This document shows, in pieces, positions 59,774 to 64,000 of a DNA stretch of 64,000 nucleotides; the stretch's first letter is position 1, and the number at the start of each line of letters is the position of its first letter. The stretch comes from Bisbaumannia sp015645095 (GTDB taxonomy: Bacteria > Pseudomonadota > Gammaproteobacteria > Pseudomonadales > Halomonadaceae), in NCBI GenBank assembly GCA_036871055.1, contig CP141893.1, forward strand, positions 2,294,001 through 2,358,000, read 5' to 3'. A program made the position numbers and the translations under genes. The notes under the pieces were generated by a model. That model saw only the letters and a program-made list of their open reading frames with translations. It did no database searches and had not been told where the DNA came from.

Positions 59774-60361
59774 ATGTCCTGCAAGCTGCCCCTCAAGTGC
59801 GGCACCCTATCGCTTCTGCTGGCCAGTCAGATGGCCCTCGCCGATCTCCCCGGCATGCGCGGCACCCAGCACTTCGGCTTTACCGTACCCGACCGCCAGG
59901 CCGCGGTGGATTTCTTCGTCGATGTCATCGGCTGCGAGGCCTTCTTCACCATCGGCCCCTTCGGTCCCTTCGATGATGACTGGATGAACGAGAACCTGGA
60001 TGTCCACCCCCAGGCGACCATTCCGGCGGCTCATCTGGTGCGCTGCGGCAATGGCACCAACCTGGAGATCTTCGAATACACGGCCCCGGATCAGCGCCTC
60101 GAGCAGCCCCGCAACAGCGATATCGGGGGCCACCATATCGCCTTCTATGTGGATGACATGGACGCCGCCGTCGCCTATCTGGAGGAGCGGGAAGTCGAAG
60201 TTCTGGGACAGCCCAAGACCTTTAACGAAGGTCCCATGGAGGGCCTGACCTGGGTCTACTTCATGGCGCCCTGGGGCATGCAACTCGAGCTGGTCAGCAC
60301 GCCCTATGGCATGGGGTATGAAACCGAGATGCCAAGCCGTCTCTGGGATCCACGTCACTGA
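59774..60361 (+). CDS. Exported VOC/glyoxalase-fold protein
   Basis: A 195-residue protein with a signal peptide (MSCKLPLKCGTLSLLLASQM, cut near ALA-D at residue 23), so it should act in the periplasm. The mature part is a vicinal-oxygen-chelate domain: QHFGFTVPDRQAAVDFFVDVIG, then TNLEIFEYTAP, HHIAFYVDDMDAAVAYLEE and the C-terminal WGMQLELVS. His at the first strand, Glu in LEIFE, His in GGHHI and Glu in QLELV could bind a metal. Most VOC enzymes are cytoplasmic. AAGGAG lies 8 nt before ATG 59774. The substrate is unknown. Confidence 0.85.
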   Translation: MSCKLPLKCGTLSLLLASQMALADLPGMRGTQHFGFTVPDRQAAVDFFVDVIGCEAFFTIGPFGPFDDDWMNENLDVHPQATIPAAHLVRCGNGTNLEIFEYTAPDQRLEQPRNSDIGGHHIAFYVDDMDAAVAYLEEREVEVLGQPKTFNEGPMEGLTWVYFMAPWGMQLELVSTPYGMGYETEMPSRLWDPRH

Positions 60362-60376
60362 TCTCAACGACATCCA

Positions 60377-60402
60377 GCGCCGCCGACTTCGGCGGCGCTT
60401 TT
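60377..60402 (+). terminator. Rho-independent terminator after the exported VOC gene
   Basis: GCGCCGCC pairs with GGCGGCGC around a GACTTC loop and is followed by TTTTCCTTT. It lies 15 bp after the VOC stop codon. Confidence 0.9.
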
Positions 60403-60508
60403 CCTTTCCCTGAGCACAACGCCGCTGGCAAATCGCCTGTTGAAGGCGCACCCTGGCCACTAAGACGCCGCCATGGCAACACTCCCACGCCACCCATAGG
60501 GACACCCC

Positions 60509-60997
60509 ATGACCTCCGTCCTGCTGCTGGTCGATGTGCAGAATATCTACTACACCACCCGCCAGGCCTATCGGCGCCACTTCGACTACAACGCCTTCTG
60601 GGCCCAGGCCACCCGCGGGCGTCGCGTCACCCGGGCCATCGCCTACGCCATCGACCGGGGCGACGAGAAGCAGCGCCAGTTCCAGAACATCCTCCGAGCC
60701 ATCGGCTTCGAGGTGCGCTTGAAGCCCTTTATTCAGCGCGCCGACGGCTCCGCCAAGGGCGACTGGGACGTGGGCATCACCCTGGATGCGATGCTTCATG
60801 CCGAAGAGGCCGAGGTGGTGGTGCTGGCCTCCGGGGATGGCGACTTCGCCTTGCTGGTGGATCACCTGCGCCAGGCCCGGGGCAAGACGGTGGAGGTGTA
60901 TGGGGTGCCGCCCTTGACCGCCCAGGCCCTGGTCCAGTCGGCGAGCCGCTTCGTGCCCATCGAGGCATCGCTGCTGCTGGGCTCACCCGGCCGCTGA
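60509..60997 (+). CDS. NYN-domain (LabA-like PIN nuclease fold) protein
   Basis: A 162-residue protein with the NYN/PIN-like RNase fold. The acidic site residues are Asp9 (LLLVDVQNIYY), Asp87 (KGDWDVGITLDAM) and Asp110 and Asp112 (LASGDGDFALLVDHL). These proteins are predicted metal-dependent RNases. It ends after the core domain, without the extra C-terminal LOTUS domain some relatives carry. It is a single gene between a terminator and the MDR operon. Confidence 0.88.
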   Translation: MTSVLLLVDVQNIYYTTRQAYRRHFDYNAFWAQATRGRRVTRAIAYAIDRGDEKQRQFQNILRAIGFEVRLKPFIQRADGSAKGDWDVGITLDAMLHAEEAEVVVLASGDGDFALLVDHLRQARGKTVEVYGVPPLTAQALVQSASRFVPIEASLLLGSPGR

Positions 60998-61124
60998 GTC
61001 GCCCCGGCGGCGAACAAAAAATTCCCGGCGAATCCGTCCCGCAAACCGAAAAAATCCCCATCGGTGCGCCCGAGCCTCTCTGCTATCGTCAGCAGGGAAT
61101 TCACCCGACCCAGGAAGCACGCCG

Positions 61125-62327
61125 ATGCACGACACCCCCTCCCCCGAGGCCATTCCCGCCACCATGGCCGCCATGGTGCTCACCGGCCATGGCGACGTGG
61201 ACAAGCTGGTCTATCGCGACGACGTCCCCGTGCCCACGCCGGGGCCGGGCGAGGTACTGGTGCGTGTCACCGCTACTGCCAAGAACAACACCGACCGCAA
61301 GGCCCGCGAGGGACTCTACCCCACCAAGGAGAAGGGCGACGTCACGTCGTTTGCCATGGGCGGCGAGCCGACCCTGACCTTCCCACGCATCCAGGGCGCC
61401 GATATCGCCGGGCGCGTGGTGGCGGTGGGCGACGGCGTCGACGCCGGGCGGATCGGCGAGCGCGGCCTGCTCGACTTCAACCTCTATGCCGATGCCCGAC
61501 GCGACATCAACCTGACCCCCGACTACTACGGTCACGGCGCCGACGGCGGCTATGCCGAATACGTGGCCGTGCCGTCGGACCAGTTCCACCACGTCGCCAA
61601 CCCGGAGCTGCGTGATGCGGAACTCGCCGCCATGGGCATGTGCTCCTACCAGACCGCCTACCATATGATGACCTCGGCCAAGGTCGCCGCCGGCGAGCGG
61701 GTGCTGGTGAGCGGCGCCAGCGGCGGCGTGGGCACGGCGCTGATCCAGCTGTGCCGGATCGTGGGGGCGATTCCCTATGCGGTGAGCCAGCCGGAGAAGG
61801 CCGAGGCGCTCCTGGCCCTGGGCGCCGAGGCGGTGATCGACCGGGGCGACCTGGAGAGCTTCGTCGAGCGGGTACTCGCCACCACCGGCGGCGCCCCCAT
61901 CGATGCGGTAATGGACCTGGTGGGCGGCGAGATGACCGACCGCTTTATCGACACCATGATCCAGGACATGAGGGCCCGCACCAGCTACCCGCGGCTCTCC
62001 ATTGCCGGGGCCAGCGGCGGCAACCTCTCCGAGATCATGTGGACACGCATCTACCTCTACCAGGTGCAGATCTTCGGCGTGTCCCACGGCACCCGGGAGG
62101 AGGCCGAGCAGTTGATCGCCTGGATCCGCGAGGGCCGGCTCAAGCCGGTGCTGCATGGCGCCTTCCCGCTCTCCGAGCTGCACGCCGCCGAACGCTACTT
62201 CGTCAACCGCGGCAGCAACTTCCTCGGCAAGATCGTGATCGTCCCCGACGCTCAGTGGGACGAGCACGGCGCCCCCTTCGCCCTGACGTCCTCCGCCGCC
62301 ACCTCGACCCAGGAGCCCAGCGCATGA
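61125..62327 (+). CDS. MDR-family (quinone oxidoreductase-like) dehydrogenase
   Basis: A 400-residue medium-chain dehydrogenase/reductase. The N-terminal catalytic domain has VPTPGPGEVLVRVTATAKNNTDRKAREG, with NNTD in place of the zinc-ligand cysteine, so it is zinc-free like quinone oxidoreductases. The NADPH loop GASGGVGT lies at residues 197-204. It has an unusual loop (QGADIAGRVVAVGDGVDAGRIG, then DYYGHGADGGYAEY) and is longer than typical QOR (about 325). The stop overlaps the next gene's ATG (ATGA), so it is coupled to the proline-racemase-like enzyme. Confidence 0.85.
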   Translation: MHDTPSPEAIPATMAAMVLTGHGDVDKLVYRDDVPVPTPGPGEVLVRVTATAKNNTDRKAREGLYPTKEKGDVTSFAMGGEPTLTFPRIQGADIAGRVVAVGDGVDAGRIGERGLLDFNLYADARRDINLTPDYYGHGADGGYAEYVAVPSDQFHHVANPELRDAELAAMGMCSYQTAYHMMTSAKVAAGERVLVSGASGGVGTALIQLCRIVGAIPYAVSQPEKAEALLALGAEAVIDRGDLESFVERVLATTGGAPIDAVMDLVGGEMTDRFIDTMIQDMRARTSYPRLSIAGASGGNLSEIMWTRIYLYQVQIFGVSHGTREEAEQLIAWIREGRLKPVLHGAFPLSELHAAERYFVNRGSNFLGKIVIVPDAQWDEHGAPFALTSSAATSTQEPSA

Positions 62328-63385
62328 GCCGCCCGCTGACCTTCCAGATGATGGATACCCATGCCGGCGGCGACGTCAGCCGCATCGTGCTGGGCGGCAT
62401 CACGCCCCTGCCCGGCGCCACGGTGCGCGAGCAGATGCACTACCTGCGCGACGACGCCGACGGCCTGCGCCAGCTGCTGCTCTTCGAGCCCTACGGCATC
62501 CCCGAGATGTCGGTGGACCTGATCGTGCCGGCCACCGACCCGGAGGCGGCGGCGGGCTATATCATCATGGAGGTGATGGGCTACCCCATCTATTCCGGCT
62601 CCAACACCATCTGCACCGCCACGGCGGTGCTGGAGGCGGGGATCGTGCCCAAGCGCGAGGGCGTCCAGCGTTTCAAGCTGGAGGCGCCGGCGGGCCTGGT
62701 CTCCATCGAGGCCAGGGTGGAGAACGGCGTGGTGGAGGCGATCACCTGCGAGGGGCTGCCCAGCTACATCGACACCCACCGGGCGTCGATCCATGTACCG
62801 GATCTGGGTGACGTCACCTACTCGGTGGCCTATAGCGGCGGCTTCTACGCCCTGGTGGAAGCCGCCGAGCTGGGCTTCGACCTGACCCGCGACGAGGAGC
62901 GCCGGCTTGCCGACTGCGCCCACAAGATCGTCGAGGCGATCCAGGCCGAGCGAGGCTTCTCCCACTACACCCTGGGCGACGTGGGGCCCCTGCCCTTCCT
63001 GCACTTCATGGGCCCGGTAGAACGGGTCGCCGACGACTTCTACCGCTCCCGCTCCGCCACCTATGTGCACCCGGGGGTGATCTGCCGCAGCACCACCGGC
63101 ACCGGCACCTCGGCGCGCCTGGCGCTGATGCACCACGAGGGACGCATCCAGCCCGGCGACCGCCTGGAGACGGTCTCCCTGCGCGAGACCGGCTTTATCG
63201 GCACCTTCACCGGCACCCATCGGGAAGGCGCGCACCAGGTGGTGGAGAACACCATCACCGGCAAGGGCTATGTGCTGGGCCATACCGAAGTGGTGGTCAA
63301 CGACGACGACCCCCTGGTGGAGTGCGCCGGCCTGCGCCATATTCTGGAGGATGATCGGTCGGATAGCCGACAGGAGGCGCCATGA
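62324..63385 (+). CDS. Proline racemase-family protein with altered catalytic residues
   Basis: A 353-residue protein of the proline racemase / hydroxyproline epimerase / trans-3-hydroxyproline dehydratase superfamily. It starts MSRPLTFQMMDTHAGGDVSRIV, the family start. The first catalytic cysteine block (MCGH in racemases) reads YSGS here (Ser91), and the second block (DRSPCGTG) reads CRSTTGTG (Thr258). Both catalytic cysteines and the conserved His and Asp are therefore replaced. Thr at the second site occurs in trans-3-hydroxyproline dehydratases, but Ser at the first does not fit them. The real reaction is unknown. It is coupled on both sides by ATGA overlaps. Confidence 0.85.
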   Translation: MSRPLTFQMMDTHAGGDVSRIVLGGITPLPGATVREQMHYLRDDADGLRQLLLFEPYGIPEMSVDLIVPATDPEAAAGYIIMEVMGYPIYSGSNTICTATAVLEAGIVPKREGVQRFKLEAPAGLVSIEARVENGVVEAITCEGLPSYIDTHRASIHVPDLGDVTYSVAYSGGFYALVEAAELGFDLTRDEERRLADCAHKIVEAIQAERGFSHYTLGDVGPLPFLHFMGPVERVADDFYRSRSATYVHPGVICRSTTGTGTSARLALMHHEGRIQPGDRLETVSLRETGFIGTFTGTHREGAHQVVENTITGKGYVLGHTEVVVNDDDPLVECAGLRHILEDDRSDSRQEAP

Positions 63386-63792
63386 GCCTGCCCATCCGCG
63401 GTATCGACCACCTGGTGCTGCGCATCCGCGACGAGAAGTCCATGCTGGCCTTCTATATCGAGGCATTGGGGTGTGAGCTGGAGAAGCGCCAGGACGAGCT
63501 TGGCCTGATCCAGCTGCGCGCCGGCGACGCCCTGATCGACCTGGTTCCCGTGGACGGCCCCCTGGGCCGCCACGGCGGGCCGGCCCCGGGGCGCGAGGGC
63601 CATAACCTGGACCACTTCTGCCTGCGCCTCGCCCCCTTCGACGAAACGGCGATCCGGGCGCATCTCGCCGCCCATGGCATCGAGGCCGGCGAGACCCAGC
63701 GCCGCTACGGCGCCGAGGGGTACGGCCCCTCGATCTACCTGCAGGACCCGGAAGGCAATACCGTCGAACTCAAGGGGCCGCCCGAGGACTAG
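63382..63792 (+). CDS. VOC family protein (glyoxalase-like)
   Basis: A 136-residue cytoplasmic vicinal-oxygen-chelate protein. It has the paired beta-alpha-beta pattern: GIDHLVLRIRDEKSMLAFYIEALG, LIQLRAGDALIDLVPVDG, HNLDHFCLRLAPFDETAIRAHLAAHG and SIYLQDPEGNTVELKG. His9, Glu130 and the HxxH segment could form the metal site. The ATGA overlap ties it to the proline-racemase-like gene, so the three-gene operon probably serves one catabolic route. Its stop codon lies in a CTAG palindrome shared with the convergent gene. Confidence 0.88.
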   Translation: MSLPIRGIDHLVLRIRDEKSMLAFYIEALGCELEKRQDELGLIQLRAGDALIDLVPVDGPLGRHGGPAPGREGHNLDHFCLRLAPFDETAIRAHLAAHGIEAGETQRRYGAEGYGPSIYLQDPEGNTVELKGPPED

Positions 63793-64000
63793 CGGCGTCC
63801 GCCCCCGCCCCGCGCTTCCTTGCCCGTCCTTGCGCGCAAGGCGGCATCGAAAGCCCGCCGCGCCCAGTCGGCGGCCAGCGCCTCGTCCTCGAAGATCGCC
63901 ACCGGGGCCTGATAATAGGACATCTGCACCGGTCGCCCGCCCTTGACGTAGACGAAGGGCTCGAGCCCCTGCGCCTCGAAGTCGCCCAGGCTCTGGGCAT
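63789..64000 (-). CDS. C-terminal part of an unidentified protein (partial)
   Basis: The last 70 codons of a minus-strand gene running off the right edge. The visible part includes LEPFVYVKGGRPVQMSYYQA, PVAIFEDEALAADWARRAFD and a basic Gly/Arg tail (GGGGRR). Codon use is like its neighbours and the frame is clean, so it is a real gene, but I do not recognise the family. Its TAG stop shares the CTAG palindrome 63789-63792 with the VOC gene's stop, a 4-bp convergent overlap. Confidence 0.6.
   Translation of the reverse strand, partial: AQSLGDFEAQGLEPFVYVKGGRPVQMSYYQAPVAIFEDEALAADWARRAFDAALRARTGKEARGGGGRR

Overview
The window is a 64 kb piece of a high-GC gammaproteobacterial chromosome, most like a halomonad (Halomonas and relatives). 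This is judged from gene order, GC-rich codon use, acidic proteins, a TyrA-AroA fusion enzyme and a pyrophosphate-type phosphofructokinase. It is mostly core chromosome. I saw no prophage, CRISPR array, rRNA or tRNA gene. Both ends cut through genes.

Left third (1-29 kb). A two-subunit pyruvate carboxylase (pycB partial, pycA) is transcribed away from its LysR regulator, with a perfect palindrome between them. A palindromic MITE-like element follows. Next is the lipoate and cell-wall block: lipA faces lipB-ybeD-dacC-rlpA-mltB-rodA-mrdA-rlmH-rsfS-nadD-proA, which joins lipoylation, rod-shape peptidoglycan synthesis, septal lytic enzymes and ribosome maturation. Divergent from proA is a three-gene membrane operon: two proteins with degenerate GGDEF-like domains and a DedA-PAP2 fusion. 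Then come a LysE exporter, ubiX-mpl, PPi-phosphofructokinase, pilD-coaE-yacG, a Tus-like replication-terminus protein, a universal stress protein and a Lon-type protease that has lost its P-loop.

Middle (29-43 kb). The conserved gyrA-serC-pheA-tyrA/aroA-cmk-rpsA series runs on the minus strand. It is followed by a thioesterase gene whose 3' end is tandemly triplicated, then rdgC, an acyltransferase and a cation diffusion facilitator.

Right part (43-57 kb). This is a complete Lap-type biofilm adhesin system. lapG (periplasmic protease) and lapD (c-di-GMP receptor) lie on the plus strand. On the minus strand are a TolC-OmpA fusion pore, an ABC exporter, an HlyD adaptor, a LuxR regulator with a pseudo-receiver and a 1367-residue RTX adhesin with a TAAG LapG-cleavage motif. 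By the known Lap model, high c-di-GMP lets LapD hold LapG, so the adhesin stays anchored in the outer-membrane pore. Low c-di-GMP frees LapG, which cuts the anchor.

Last 7 kb. Small metabolic genes: panE, a PEBP protein, a thioredoxin-like protein, an exported VOC protein, a NYN nuclease-like protein, and a three-gene operon (MDR oxidoreductase, proline-racemase-like enzyme with altered catalytic residues, VOC protein).

Several repeat families are scattered between genes: a 117-bp hairpin repeat (two copies), GCTGGAA heptamer arrays sitting right after stop codons (two loci), and a short GGGGACAGACCCCC palindrome (three copies, one inside gyrA).
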